NCBI GenBank assembly: GCA_963756745.1
Contig: CAVWOU010000010.1
Span: 248,001-312,000 of the forward strand
Reading direction: 5' to 3'
DNA length: 64,000 nucleotides
Origin: DASPWW01 sp963756745
GTDB taxonomy: Bacteria; Actinomycetota; Thermoleophilia; Solirubrobacterales; 70-9
Part shown: in pieces, positions 24,404 through 33,705 of the stretch
Numbering within the stretch: position 1 is the first letter of the stretch
Layout of the letters: each line of letters begins with the position of its first letter
Made by a program: the position numbers and the translations under genes
Notes under the pieces: model-generated
The model's database searches: none
The model's input: only the letters and a program-made list of their open reading frames with translations
What the model was told of the DNA's origin: nothing

Positions 24404-25947
24404 CGACCAGGGGGGCGATAGCAGCGGGGCACCCCCTCACCGCCGGGGCCGGGGCGGGGGTGCTGCGGGAGGGCGGCAACGCGGTCGACGCCGCGGTGTG
24501 CGCCGTGCTCACGTCGTTCGTGGTCGAAAGCCCGCTCACGGGCCTCGGCGCGGGCGGCTTCATGCTCGTCCACACCGGAGACGAGGACGTCCTGCTCGAC
24601 TTCTTCGTCGAAGTGCCGGGGCGCGGGGGGGCCGAGTTTGGCGCGGAGCTGGTCCCGGTCCCCGTGCAGTTCGACGAGACACCGCAGGTCTTCAACGTCG
24701 GCGCCGCTTCGTGCGGCGTCCCCGGAACGCCGGCCGGGCTCGCGTACGCGCTGCGCCGCTTCGGATCGATGCCGATGGCCGAGCTGATCCGGCCGGCGGT
24801 CGCGCACGCGCGCGACGGGGTGCGGATCAACACCCAGCAGGCCTACCTGCTCGAGATCCTCGACCCGATCCTGACCCGCTCCGCCGAGGGACGGGCCGTG
24901 TACGCTCCCGAGGGCCGCATCCTGCGCGAGGGCGAGGCGTTTCGATTCGGTGATCTCGCCGCCGCGCTCGAGCGCTATGGCGCCGAGGGGCCGGAGCCGT
25001 TCTACCGCGGCGACATAGCCCAGCGGATCGCCGAGTGGGTGACCGAGCGCGGAGGCGTGCTGGGCGCCGAGGATCTCGCCGCGTACGCTCCGGTCGCCCG
25101 CGAGCCGGTCCAGGCCGCGTTCCGCGGGCGGGAGATCCACACCAACCCGCCGCCATCGGCGGGCGGCATCCTCGTAGCGCTGTGCCTCGCTTTGCTCGAG
25201 CGGCTGGGGAGCGATGGCGTGGAGGACGTGGTCGCGACGATGTATGAGGCGAACCAGGCTCGAACGGAGGAGTTCCACGCCGGTCTCTACGACCCGGCGT
25301 TCACCGAGTCCTTCCTCGCTCCCGACCGGCTCGGTCGGCTCGCCGAGCGGATTCGCTCGGGTGTAGGTCCGGGTGACGGGCGCGCGCCCGGTGGACCGCT
25401 CGGCTCCACGACCCACATCACCGCGGTCGACGGGGACGGACGCTGCGCGGCGGTCACGTGCTCGAACGGCACCGGCTCAGGACTGGTGGTACCCGGAACC
25501 GGCGTGCACGTCAACAACATGCTCGGCGAGCAGGACCTGAACCCGCTCGGCTACCACGAGCTTCCACCCGGCCGCCGGATGCCGTCGATGATGGCCCCGA
25601 CCGTGGTGCTGCGCGACGGCGAGCTCGAGGTGGGGCTCGGGAGCGGCGGGTCGAACCGGATCCGCTCCGCGATCCTTCAGGTGATCCTGCGGATGATCGC
25701 GGACGGGATGCCGGCGCAGGACGCGGTCGAGGCGGGCCGTGTCCATTTCGAGGACGGCGTCGTTCAGGCGGAGCCCGGCGTCGACCCCGATGCACTGTCG
25801 CGGCTCGAGCGCCGGATGCCGGTGGTGCGGTGGCGGCGCCGCAACCTGTTCTTCGGGGGCGTCCACGCGGTCGCCCGCGACCCCGACACCGGCGAGCTCC
25901 GCGGCGGGGGGGATCCGAGGCGGGGAGGAGCGGTGGTGGTGCTGTAG
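24400..25947 (+). CDS. ggt: Gamma-glutamyltransferase (ATA start likely)
   Basis: About 515 residues. GGT/cephalosporin acylase family: VLREGGNAVDAAVCAVLTSF, SPLTGLGAGGFMLVH, then the autoprocessing site with the new N-terminal threonine in LGSTTHITAVDGDG, followed by CSNGTGSGLVVPGTGVHVNN and the PSMMAPTVV region. There is no signal peptide, so it is probably cytoplasmic and may act on gamma-glutamyl peptides. Family sequence (RGAIAAGHPLTAGAGAGVLREGG) extends upstream of the first GTG (24460), but no ATG, GTG or TTG precedes it in frame. ATA 24400 overlaps the ftsZ TAG as ATAG and yields MATRGAIAAGHPLT. Confidence 0.88.
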   Translation: MATRGAIAAGHPLTAGAGAGVLREGGNAVDAAVCAVLTSFVVESPLTGLGAGGFMLVHTGDEDVLLDFFVEVPGRGGAEFGAELVPVPVQFDETPQVFNVGAASCGVPGTPAGLAYALRRFGSMPMAELIRPAVAHARDGVRINTQQAYLLEILDPILTRSAEGRAVYAPEGRILREGEAFRFGDLAAALERYGAEGPEPFYRGDIAQRIAEWVTERGGVLGAEDLAAYAPVAREPVQAAFRGREIHTNPPPSAGGILVALCLALLERLGSDGVEDVVATMYEANQARTEEFHAGLYDPAFTESFLAPDRLGRLAERIRSGVGPGDGRAPGGPLGSTTHITAVDGDGRCAAVTCSNGTGSGLVVPGTGVHVNNMLGEQDLNPLGYHELPPGRRMPSMMAPTVVLRDGELEVGLGSGGSNRIRSAILQVILRMIADGMPAQDAVEAGRVHFEDGVVQAEPGVDPDALSRLERRMPVVRWRRRNLFFGGVHAVARDPDTGELRGGGDPRRGGAVVVL

Positions 25948-25989
25948 GGGCCGTTCGACTCGCGTCCGCGGATGATCGAAAGGGGATCC

Positions 25990-26616
25990 CTACCGGCTGG
26001 GGAAGGAGCCGTTGCCCTTCGCCGCCTCGGCGATCTCCTGCGAGCGGCGGACCGCTTCGGCGACCGTGCGCAGCGCCCGCTCGAGCAGGCGCATGCGCTC
26101 GTCCTCGGATCGCAGCTCGAGCAGCCGCTGCTTGGTGTCGACGGGGAGCTCGATCCGCCCAGCGAGCTCATACGAGCCCTCGTCGCCGACCTGCTCGAGC
26201 CCGCTCTCTTCGTCGGAGACCTGCTCGAAGAGCTGGGCGAACGCCGCTCGCGCGCCACGCGCCGCGGCGGCGTCGTCGGGCTCGGGCTCGTCCTCGATGT
26301 CGATCAGCTCGATCTCGCCGACCGGGAACTCGGCGGCGTCAGCGCGGTCGAGGACCCGGAACGGAGACTCTCCCGCGATCAGCACGTTCATGCGGCCGTC
26401 GTCGAATCGCTCGAGCACGTCGGTGACCTGAGCGGTGCAGCCGATGCTCCGCGCGGCCCCGCTCTCGTCGCGGAACACGATCCCGAACGGCTCACCGCTG
26501 TCGAGCGAATTGCCGATCATTCGCTTGTAGCGGTCCTCGAAGATGTGGAGCGGCAGCAGCTCGCCGGGGAGCAGCACGACCGGCAGCTCGAAGATCGGAA
26601 GCTCGCTTGCGTCCAT
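25990..26616 (-). CDS. LON peptidase substrate-binding domain protein
   Basis: A 208-residue protein containing only the N-terminal (PUA-like) domain of Lon: LPIFELPVVLLPGELLPLHI, FEDRYKRMIGNSLDSGEPFG, GCTAQVTDVLERFDDGRMNV and LIAGESPFRVLDR, followed by a helical segment. No ATPase or protease domain. Such proteins are widespread in actinobacteria; a role in protein quality control is presumed but unproven. ATG 26616 is preferred to in-frame GTG 26625. Confidence 0.9.
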   Translation of the reverse strand: MDASELPIFELPVVLLPGELLPLHIFEDRYKRMIGNSLDSGEPFGIVFRDESGAARSIGCTAQVTDVLERFDDGRMNVLIAGESPFRVLDRADAAEFPVGEIELIDIEDEPEPDDAAAARGARAAFAQLFEQVSDEESGLEQVGDEGSYELAGRIELPVDTKQRLLELRSEDERMRLLERALRTVAEAVRRSQEIAEAAKGNGSFPSR

Positions 26617-26785
26617 GCTCGCCACGGGCTGATTCTAGGGCCGGCCCCCCGGATGCAGACGGTGGCCGAGTTCAACCCCGGTCAACTGGGCGGTCGAAGC
26701 CTCGCGCAGCTCGGTGTTGCGCCCCGAACCGTGGGAGGCGCGCCAGTTAACCGCTTCTTAAGCACTCGCTGAGAGGCTGGCGGAC

Positions 26786-28540
26786 GTGGTCCTTCTGATG
26801 GGGTTCGCGTTCGTCGCCGGGGCGGGAACGGCACTCTCCCCGTGCGTGCTCCCGGTGTTGCCCGCCGTGCTGTCCGCGGGCGTCACCGGGGGCCGCCGGC
26901 GCCCGGCTGGTGTGATCGTCGGGCTCGTGATCTCGTTCACGTTTGCGATCGTCGCGCTCGTGTACGTGATCGACGCCATCGGCCTGCCAAACGACTTCCT
27001 CCGCACGCTCGCCATAGCCGTGCTCCTCGGGTTCGGCATCTCGCTGCTGATCCCGTCCGTGTCGGCGCGGATCGAGGCATGGATCTCGAGGCTGGTGCCC
27101 GCGCGGGCCGCTTCCAGCGGCGAAGGCTTCGCATCGGGGCTCGTTCTTGGGGCGAGCCTCGGCCTCGTGTACGCGCCTTGCGCGGGTCCGGTGCTCGCGG
27201 GAGTGATCACCGTGTCGGCCTCACAGGACTTCACGGTCGGCCGCCTCGCGGTGGCGCTCGCGTACGCGCTCGGCTCTGCGGTTGTGCTGTACGCCCTGAT
27301 GGTCGGGGGCCGGCGGCTGTCGGACCGGCTTGCGGCGCACAGGGGTCAGGTCCAGGCGGCGCTCGGAGTGGTGATGATCGCCGTGGCCGGCCTCATGCTC
27401 GCCGACGTCGACCTGCGCTTCCAGCGCACGGTCGCCGAGGACCTGCCGGCCTTCCTGCGGAGCCCCGCCGACCCGCTCGAGGAGAGCGAGGCGGTCGCCG
27501 ACGAGCTAGCCGCCGTGAGCGGCGGACACGGCGCGCCCGAGGCCGGCGCCGAGCAGGCGCGAAGCGGCGAGGCGCTGCCGGTTCTCGGCGAGGCGCCGGA
27601 GTTCACGGACACGCAGCAGTGGTTCAACACGCCGGGCGGGCGGCCGCTGTCGGCGAGCGAGCTCTCCGAGCGCGGGAGGGTGGTCCTGATCGACTTCTGG
27701 ACCTACACGTGCATCAACTGCATCCGCACGCTCCCCGAGCTGCGGTCATGGGACTCGGAGTACCGCGACGACGGGCTGACGATCGTGGGCGTTCACACCC
27801 CCGAGTTCCCGTTCGAGCGTGAGGCCGACAACGTCGAGCAGGCAATCGAGGACTACGACCTGTCGTACCCCGTCGCGCAGGACAACGAGTTCGGCACCTG
27901 GGACGCATACGCGAACCGGTACTGGCCCGCGAAGTACCTGATCGACGCCCAGGGGCGGATCCGGTACACGCACTTCGGCGAGGGGGACTATGAGACGACC
28001 GAGCGCGCGATTCGCTCGCTGCTCGCCGAGGCGGGGCAGCGCAGGCTTGGGGATCGCGCTCGGGCCAAGGCCGAGACGGCCGACCCGCGAGTCTCGACCC
28101 CCGAGACGTATCTGGGCGCGGAGCGCGCCCAGGGGTTCGTCAACGGGCCGATCTTCCCCGGAGCGCAGGACTTCGGCGCCAGCGATGCCGGCCCGCACCT
28201 CGCGCGCCGGCTGCCCCCGAACGCATTGGCCTACCGCGGCCGATGGCGGATCGAGCGCGAGTCCGCGACCGCGGGGCGCGGCGCAGCGATCGACCTCAGC
28301 TTCGGAGCGCGGGAGGTGTTCCTCGTCCTCGGCTCGGAGAATGGACCGCGCCGGATGCGAGTCCTGCTCGACGGCAAGCCGATCCCGGACCGTCTCGCCG
28401 GGCCGGACGTCAGCGATGGATTCGCGACGATCTCGGAGCAGCGCCTCTACCGGCTCGTCGAGCTCCCCGAGGCCGGGCGCCACACGCTGACGCTCGAGCC
28501 CGAGCCGGGCATCGAGGGCTACGCGTTCACGTTCGGCTAG
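26786..28540 (+). CDS. dipZ: DipZ-type thiol-disulfide protein (CcdA + thioredoxin + C-terminal domain)
   Basis: A 584-residue fusion. Residues 1-205 are a six-helix CcdA domain with the conserved cysteines in LSPCVLPVLPAVLS and VYAPCAGPVLAG. After a linker, residues ~270-420 are an extracytoplasmic TlpA-like thioredoxin with the active site FWTYTCINCIRTLPEL. Residues ~440-584 are the DipZ C-terminal beta-domain (GFVNGPIFPGAQDFGASD). It carries electrons across the membrane to reduce extracytoplasmic disulfides, for example for cytochrome c maturation. GTG 26786 begins at the first helix. Its end overlaps the convergent DUF6328 gene by 14 bp. Confidence 0.93.
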   Translation: MVLLMGFAFVAGAGTALSPCVLPVLPAVLSAGVTGGRRRPAGVIVGLVISFTFAIVALVYVIDAIGLPNDFLRTLAIAVLLGFGISLLIPSVSARIEAWISRLVPARAASSGEGFASGLVLGASLGLVYAPCAGPVLAGVITVSASQDFTVGRLAVALAYALGSAVVLYALMVGGRRLSDRLAAHRGQVQAALGVVMIAVAGLMLADVDLRFQRTVAEDLPAFLRSPADPLEESEAVADELAAVSGGHGAPEAGAEQARSGEALPVLGEAPEFTDTQQWFNTPGGRPLSASELSERGRVVLIDFWTYTCINCIRTLPELRSWDSEYRDDGLTIVGVHTPEFPFEREADNVEQAIEDYDLSYPVAQDNEFGTWDAYANRYWPAKYLIDAQGRIRYTHFGEGDYETTERAIRSLLAEAGQRRLGDRARAKAETADPRVSTPETYLGAERAQGFVNGPIFPGAQDFGASDAGPHLARRLPPNALAYRGRWRIERESATAGRGAAIDLSFGAREVFLVLGSENGPRRMRVLLDGKPIPDRLAGPDVSDGFATISEQRLYRLVELPEAGRHTLTLEPEPGIEGYAFTFG

Positions 28541-29018
28541 CGCTGCGTTCGCGCATCAGGGGCGAGGCGAACCAGGTCCACAGCAAAGCGAGGCCGACGA
28601 CGAGCGTGGAGATGATCGTGGTGGCGGTCCCGAACAGGAAGTCGCTCACGAGCAGGATCGCCCCGACCATTCCCAATGCGAGAAAGGCGAGGCCGGCGAT
28701 AGTCAGCCAGTTGGCCGTGAACACGACGTATGCCTTGTCGTCCTTGCGAAACCGGAGCCGGTGGCGGGCGGAGGGCGCGATCAGCAGCGCGGAGGCCAGG
28801 GCGACACAGAGCAGAGTCCCGAAGTAGACCTTCTCCTGGAAGTCGGTGACGTCGGGGAAGCCGCTCTGGAACGGGAGCACTAGAAGGAACGCGAACAGCA
28901 CCTGAACGCCGGTGATCGCGACCCGGAGGCCCTGGAGGAGCTCCTCGAGGTTGCGATCGAGCCGCTCCTTCTCGCTCTCGTCGCGCTCCCAGTCGCGGCG
29001 AGCGTCAGACTCGGACAT
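28527..29018 (-). CDS. DUF6328-family four-helix membrane protein
   Basis: A 163-residue protein: an acidic/basic N-terminus (RRDWERDESEKERLDRNLEE), then LLQGLRVAITGVQVLFAFLL, PFQSGFPDVTDFQEKVYFGT and two more membrane helices, ending SPLMRERSASRT. This layout, including LLxGLRVxITGVQVLFAFLL, is that of DUF6328 proteins in actinobacteria, whose function is unknown. It ends 14 bp into dipZ on the opposite strand and is followed upstream by the STAS gene on the same strand. Confidence 0.85.
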   Translation of the reverse strand: MSESDARRDWERDESEKERLDRNLEELLQGLRVAITGVQVLFAFLLVLPFQSGFPDVTDFQEKVYFGTLLCVALASALLIAPSARHRLRFRKDDKAYVVFTANWLTIAGLAFLALGMVGAILLVSDFLFGTATTIISTLVVGLALLWTWFASPLMRERSASRT

Positions 29019-29032
29019 GCACCGAAGCGTCG

Positions 29033-29437
29033 CTAGCGTGCGCCGTCGCTGCCGACGCCGGCGGGGGCGAGCCCGTCGAGCGCGTCCTGCGAGGTCTCGA
29101 ACACGGGTATCCGTTGGTCGAGCCCGGTCATCCTGAGTACGCGGAGGGGTTGCGCTTCGGCCACGACCGCAAATCGCGGCTGGTCGGAGTTCCCGCTCTT
29201 GGCACGGAGCTGGATCAGTGCGGCGAGCACTGACGAGTCGATGAACCGGCAGCCGCTGAGGTCGATCATGATCCGCCGCTGGCGTCCGTCGAGCGCGCGC
29301 GCGACGCGCGCCTCGAACTCGCCGACTGTGGCGAGGTCGAGCTCGCCCTCGACGCGGATCGCCTCAACTCCCGGCTCGATCTGATCCTCGCTTAGCTTCG
29401 AGTGGTTCAGGGTCGTCCCGTCGTTGGTAGGTGTCAT
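29033..29437 (-). CDS. STAS-domain anti-sigma factor antagonist
   Basis: A 134-residue protein of the SpoIIAA/RsbV type. Core features are AIRVEGELDLATVGEFEARV, IDLSGCRFIDSSVLAALIQL (phosphorylatable serine in IDSS) and the terminal helix region. It presumably binds an anti-sigma kinase when unphosphorylated. No such kinase or sigma-B-like factor is nearby, so the partner is encoded elsewhere. ATG 29437 is used; a TTG three codons earlier is possible. Confidence 0.9.
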   Translation of the reverse strand: MTPTNDGTTLNHSKLSEDQIEPGVEAIRVEGELDLATVGEFEARVARALDGRQRRIMIDLSGCRFIDSSVLAALIQLRAKSGNSDQPRFAVVAEAQPLRVLRMTGLDQRIPVFETSQDALDGLAPAGVGSDGAR

Positions 29438-29591
29438 TGGCTCCAAGTTCCGAACGGGCCGCTCAATGGGCGACGCATCAGCTCTTCGAGGCTCTGAGGT
29501 ACGAGGGGAACTTGCCCCCCGGAGGGTCGCCCGCTCACCTCGCTACGTGCAGGATAACCGGTGCACCTAACGGGCCGGTTCTCAGTCCGGC

Positions 29592-30002
29592 TCACTTCGG
29601 TGCCAGTCGGAAGATCTCGACAGCGAATCGAGGCGGATCGAGGTGCGCGTGGCTCGAGAAGGCGACGACACGGCGTCCCAGCGCCCGCTCGACCGCGGCG
29701 CGGAACGTCGGCTCGATCGCCCGATGGTAGGAGACCCGAAGCTGCGCGACCGCGTCCTCGCGCCCGTTCTCGACCAGGAACTCCTCGTAGGGGAGAAGCT
29801 CGAGGCCGTCGAGGATCACGATCAGCGTGTCGCCGACGAGGTGACTCGCCACGGCCTGGGCGGCGCGGCCGTAGGAGTTGTGGTGAATGTGGAGCAGCTC
29901 GGCGGCAACCGCTTCCGCAATCTCGCTGGGCGGCGGTCCGGCCTCGCGCTCGCTGCGCTCGATCGGATCCAGCGGACCCGGGCGCTCGGGTGGGTTCTCC
30001 AT
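29592..30002 (-). CDS. DUF2294-family protein (divergent member)
   Basis: A 136-residue protein whose core, EAVAAELLHIHHNSYGRAAQ, HLVGDTLIVILDGLELLPYE and FRAAVERALGRRVVAFSSHA, matches the DUF2294 pattern of the two genes that follow divergently (HRYYGKGP, NDTL, GRKVIAYMSQIH). It is the most diverged of the three: the YYGKGP motif is replaced by SYGRAA. It lies on the opposite strand, back to back with them. Function unknown; DUF2294 proteins are small single-domain proteins sometimes near stress and signalling genes. Confidence 0.78.
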   Translation of the reverse strand: MENPPERPGPLDPIERSEREAGPPPSEIAEAVAAELLHIHHNSYGRAAQAVASHLVGDTLIVILDGLELLPYEEFLVENGREDAVAQLRVSYHRAIEPTFRAAVERALGRRVVAFSSHAHLDPPRFAVEIFRLAPK

Positions 30003-30290
30003 CGGTCCAGACCCCTTCGGTCAGGTGGTTGGGGAAAGTCCGGTGAGACCCGCGAGAAGCAGACCGCGCCGTCCAATCGGCTCACGCCGGAGCTTGCTCG
30101 CGTCGCGCCCGCTCGCGCCCGCGCGCGCCGCTCGCTCTCCGAAGCGCATCGTAGCGCGGCGGTCGACTCGCGGCGCTGCGTCACCGTCGCGGCGAGCCAC
30201 CAGCCGTAGTACCCTGGCAACACGCTCGGCGAGTTCTCTGCGCCTCTTCTCTCGGGTGGCCTCCCACAGAGACGCCAGGAAGGATTCCCC

Positions 30291-30683
30291 TTGGGGGAAG
30301 CGGAGAGGACCGGATTCCTCGCCGATGTGTCCACCGGGCTGGTACAGCTTCACCACCGGTACTACGGCAAGGGCCCGAACAAAGCCAAGACGTACATGAT
30401 CAACGACACCCTCGCCTCGATCCTCGAGGGCGGTTTCACGATCGTGGAGCGGACGCTGATCGACAACGGCAACGCCGGCGCCGTGCACGACACGCGTCTC
30501 AGCTTCAATCGCGCGATGGAGGACGAGTTCAGGAGCATCGTCGAGAAGGCCACCGGGCGCAAGGTGATCGCGTACATGAGCCAGATACATCACGACCCGG
30601 ATCTGGTGGTCGACCTGTTCGTTCTCGAGCCCGGCGCCGAGCCCTTGGTCGGCGAGCACGTGCAGGAGCTGGAGGAAAGCTGA
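30291..30683 (+). CDS. DUF2294 protein, copy 1 of tandem pair
   Basis: A 130-residue protein with the full family pattern: VSTGLVQLHHRYYGKGPNKA, TYMINDTLASILEGGFTIVE, RTLIDNGNAGAVHDTRLSFN and EKATGRKVIAYMSQIHHDPD. TTG 30291 is preceded by AAGGA at the right distance. The 288-bp gap upstream is shared with the divergent DUF2294 gene and shows no further gene. Its stop overlaps the start of copy 2 (TGATG). Confidence 0.85.
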   Translation: MGEAERTGFLADVSTGLVQLHHRYYGKGPNKAKTYMINDTLASILEGGFTIVERTLIDNGNAGAVHDTRLSFNRAMEDEFRSIVEKATGRKVIAYMSQIHHDPDLVVDLFVLEPGAEPLVGEHVQELEES

Positions 30684-31054
30684 TGGAGAGCTCGCGGACC
30701 GAGCACTCGACAGGTGAGCGTCTGGCGTCGATCTCGACCGGGCTTGTCCAGCTGCACAGCCGCTACTACGGCAAGGGCCCGACGAAGGCGAAGACCCATC
30801 TCGTCAATGACACGGTGATCTGCATGCTGCGGGGTGGGTTCACCCGCGTCGAGCGGACGCTCATCGAGCAGGGGATGCCGGGGCCGGTCCACGAGATGCG
30901 CCGCAGCTTCCAGCAGGCGATGGAGGTGGAGTTCACGAGGGTCGTCGAGGACGCCATCGGCCGCCGGGTGATCGCGTACATGAGCCAGGTCCACGAGGGA
31001 CCCGACATGGCGGCGGAGATCTTCGTGCTCGAGCCAGAAGACCCGGCGCCCTAG
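30683..31054 (+). CDS. DUF2294 protein, copy 2 of tandem pair
   Basis: A 123-residue paralogue of the preceding protein (LASISTGLVQLHSRYYGKGP, GRRVIAYMSQVHEGPDMAAE). ATG 30683 overlaps the stop of copy 1. Similarity is distributed along the whole protein, so the pair arose by duplication and may form a heteromer. The stop overlaps the end of the convergent catalase gene (ctag). Confidence 0.85.
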   Translation: MESSRTEHSTGERLASISTGLVQLHSRYYGKGPTKAKTHLVNDTVICMLRGGFTRVERTLIEQGMPGPVHEMRRSFQQAMEVEFTRVVEDAIGRRVIAYMSQVHEGPDMAAEIFVLEPEDPAP

Positions 31055-31987
31055 CCGGCGGTCGTCCGGCCTGCGGCCGAGCGCCGCTCGGCGGACACGG
31101 CGTATGCGTGTGGCCTGCGCCGCGAGGATCTCGTCGTCGCTGGCCTCGATCCCGTCGGTGAGCTTCATCGGGTCGAACACGATCAACTCGTCGCCGCGCT
31201 CGGCGTCGGCGGCCACCTCGGTCAGCTCCAACGCGCCGAGCGTGAGCTCCGGTCGTTCCTCGGGCCACGGGACGGTCGGGTCGTCGAGCGGGTCGCCGTC
31301 CTCCGCTAGACGCACCCGCAGTGTGAAGCCGACGCGCCCGGCACCGAGTCGATCGGCGATCTCCTCCTGGAGGTACTCGGGGCCGCTCGCTTCGATCTCC
31401 TCGTCCGAGAGCGCCCTGGCGCCGGCGTCGGGCTCCCAGCGGTAGCGCCCGAACCGCCGCTCGCCGGCGTCGTTGGAGAACGCGAACGCGTGCAGGCCGT
31501 TGTACGCGCACTCCGCGTAGCTCGCGGGTGGAGCCAGGGTCGGCAGGATCAGCTCGAGAGCCGCCTGGGTCTCGGGGTGCGCGGCGACGAACGCGCCGAC
31601 CTTCTCCATGTCCATCTCGCCCGTATCGGGGTCGGGCTTTCGCGCGCGCACGAACTCGAGGAAGTCCTCGGCGGTGCGGACGAAGAACACCGGGATCGAG
31701 ATCGCGACGATGTCGGTGCGCTCGCCGTCGGGGAGGCTAAAGCTGGTCGCCAGGCCGCGGCCCTCGCGCCGGTAGGTGTCCGGGTCCTCCGGATTGCCGC
31801 TCCCGTTCGAGAACCGCGCGAGCACGTCGACCGGCTCGCCCTGCATGTGGGCGGCTCGAGTCAGCTCGCGCGCCTGGGGCGCCGCGGTGAACGTCCCGCG
31901 GCAGAAGACCCCCTTCGCGTGGACGGCCCGGTAGCCGGGATGGACGCCGTGCAGGTCGCCCAGCGCGTCGACGATCTCCTCGTACAT
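31051..31987 (-). CDS. Heme catalase-family protein (one-base frame change near C-terminus)
   Basis: About 311 residues, of the short SrpA-like catalase type. The heme pocket is visible: GVHPGYRAVHAKGVFCRGTF, VLARFSNGSGNPEDPD, GRGLATSFSLPDG, VFFVRTAEDFLEFVRARKPD and FSNDAGERRFGRYRWEPDAG. The final segment EASDDEILAAQA is followed in the next frame by HAYAVSAERRSAAGRTTAG and a stop at 31051, which is the normal family ending (HAYxVSxERR). One base too many near 31106 explains this. ATG 31987 (MYEEIVDAL) is used rather than an upstream GTG. It is smaller than monofunctional catalases and may have peroxidase or unknown heme activity. Confidence 0.9.
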
Positions 31988-32005
31988 ACTCGCCACGGGC
32001 TCACC

Positions 32006-32921
32006 CTACCCCCGGCGGGCCGACAATACGAGGTTGTAGAACAGCGACGGCGGGAGGTTGGGCTCGAGCAGCGCCGCGTCGACACGCTGAAGCGCGAGAT
32101 AGCTGCGGAACGCGAAGCTCTGCCACGCCCACGGCACGCGGTCGGGATCCGCGGTGGACTCCCAGGCGCGCAGGACCCATCCGTACATGTTCGCGAGCAG
32201 CTCCTCGCCGCGGATCCGCACGTCCTCGAACCCCGCGCCCGCGAGCAGCTCGCGCAACCGTCCCGGCGTGAACGAGTGCACGTCAACCTCGCGCTCGAGG
32301 CTGCCCGTCCGCGTCGCGCTTGCGCCCGCGTCGGACTTCGGCGAGGCGCCCACCGCCCGACGCCACACCGGCGCTACCGCATGAGCACAACGCTTCGGGG
32401 CGGCCGCGAACAGGTCCCCGTAGCGCGACGGCTCGCCGCAGAACGCGAGCGTTCCGCCGGCCCGAAGCACGCGATGCATCTCCCCGAACGCCGAGCTCGA
32501 GCCCGGGTATGTGGTGCAGCACGGCGTGACCGAAGACGAGATCGAAGCTGTCGCTGGCGAACGGGAGCCGCTCGGCGTCGGTCTCCACGGTGCTCACCTC
32601 GAGTCCGAGGCGGCTCGCCGAGGCGCCGAGCTCGGCGAGCATCCCGGCGGAGATGTCGGTGGCCGTCGCGCGCTCGATGAGCCCCAGCTGGAGCAGGTTG
32701 AGCGAGAAGTACCCCGTCCCCGCCCCGATCTCGAGCGCGTCGCCGAACGGGCGCTCGGGCCACCGTCCGAGCGCCTTGCCGAGCTTGGCGCGGACCTGCG
32801 CCCGGCCGGTCGGCCCGAAGTCGATCCCCCACTTCGCGTCGTACGAGGACGCCGCGGCGTCGTGATAGCGCACGTTGACGTCCTTGATGTGCTCGACCGT
32901 GTGCGGGTCCGGCGCGGCCAC
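32006..32921 (-). CDS. Class I SAM-dependent methyltransferase (one-base frame change)
   Basis: About 304 residues after correction. The N-terminal part has EHIKDVNVRYHDAAASSYDA, the SAM loop DALEIGAGTGYFSLNLLQLG, TDISAGMLAEL and FGHAVLHHIPGLE. The methyltransferase then continues in the next frame as SAFGEMHRVLRAGGTLAFCG through ARRG. At 32483-32490 one extra base separates the two halves; without it HIPGLxSAFGEMHRVLRAGG reads through. Substrate unknown. It is divergent from the second methyltransferase gene by 37 bp. Confidence 0.85.
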
Positions 32922-32958
32922 GCGCGAACTGTAGTCGCAGTAGAACTGCCTGCTGACG

Positions 32959-33705
32959 GTGAACCACGTGCAGAGAAACCAGCCCCCGGGCGTGCCGCCG
33001 CTCGAGCTGACCGGCGAGCGGACGCTGCCCGACGTGCCGCAGGAGAACTACTGGTTCCGTCGGCACCTCGCCGTCTACGAGTGGATCGCGGCGCGCTGCC
33101 GGGCGCTTCGGGTGGCGGACCTCGCGTGCGGCGAGGGATACGGATCGGACGTGCTCGCGCGCACGGCCGCGGACGTGGTGGGGATCGACGCGAACCCGGA
33201 GGCGTACGAGCACGCCAGGCTCCGCTACCGGCGGCCCAACCTCCGCTTCGAGCGCGGGCTGATCGAGGCCTTCGAGGGGCCGTGCGACGCGCTCGTCTTC
33301 CTGCAGACGATCGAGCACGTCGCCGATCCCGACGCGCTGCTTGCGCGGCTCGCCGGGGCGGCGCCGATCGCGTACGTCTCCACCCCGAATCGACTCACGC
33401 TCGCTCCACCCGGCGCCGAGAGTTCGGGCAATCCGTGGCACGTGCGGGAGTACGCACTCGAGGAGTACCGCGCGCTGCTCGAGCCGCATTACGCCGCGGT
33501 GGAGATCGTGGGCGTCTTCCACGCCCGCAAGCTGCGCGCGCACGAGCTCGCGCTGCGCGCCGGCTGGGACCGCGTCCACGCCCGGCTCGGGATCACACGC
33601 CCGTTCTACGACCGCTTCGTCCCCGCGATCTCGTCATCGGACTTCGGGCTCCGTGGCACCGGGCTGGAATCGGCGCTCGACTTCCTCGCTATCTGTCATG
33701 CGTGA
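32959..33705 (+). CDS. Class I SAM-dependent methyltransferase
   Basis: A 248-residue methyltransferase with GERTLPDVPQENYWFRRHLA, the SAM loop LRVADLACGEGYGSDVLART, VVGIDANPEAYEHARLRY and VFLQTIEHVADPDALL. The order and the YVSTPNR strand are like methyltransferases acting on glycans or O-antigens. GTG 32959. Its end overlaps the GH57 start by 8 bases, so it is part of the alpha-glucan operon and may methylate that polymer, as in methylglucose lipopolysaccharide systems; this is inference. Confidence 0.88.
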   Translation: MNHVQRNQPPGVPPLELTGERTLPDVPQENYWFRRHLAVYEWIAARCRALRVADLACGEGYGSDVLARTAADVVGIDANPEAYEHARLRYRRPNLRFERGLIEAFEGPCDALVFLQTIEHVADPDALLARLAGAAPIAYVSTPNRLTLAPPGAESSGNPWHVREYALEEYRALLEPHYAAVEIVGVFHARKLRAHELALRAGWDRVHARLGITRPFYDRFVPAISSSDFGLRGTGLESALDFLAICHA

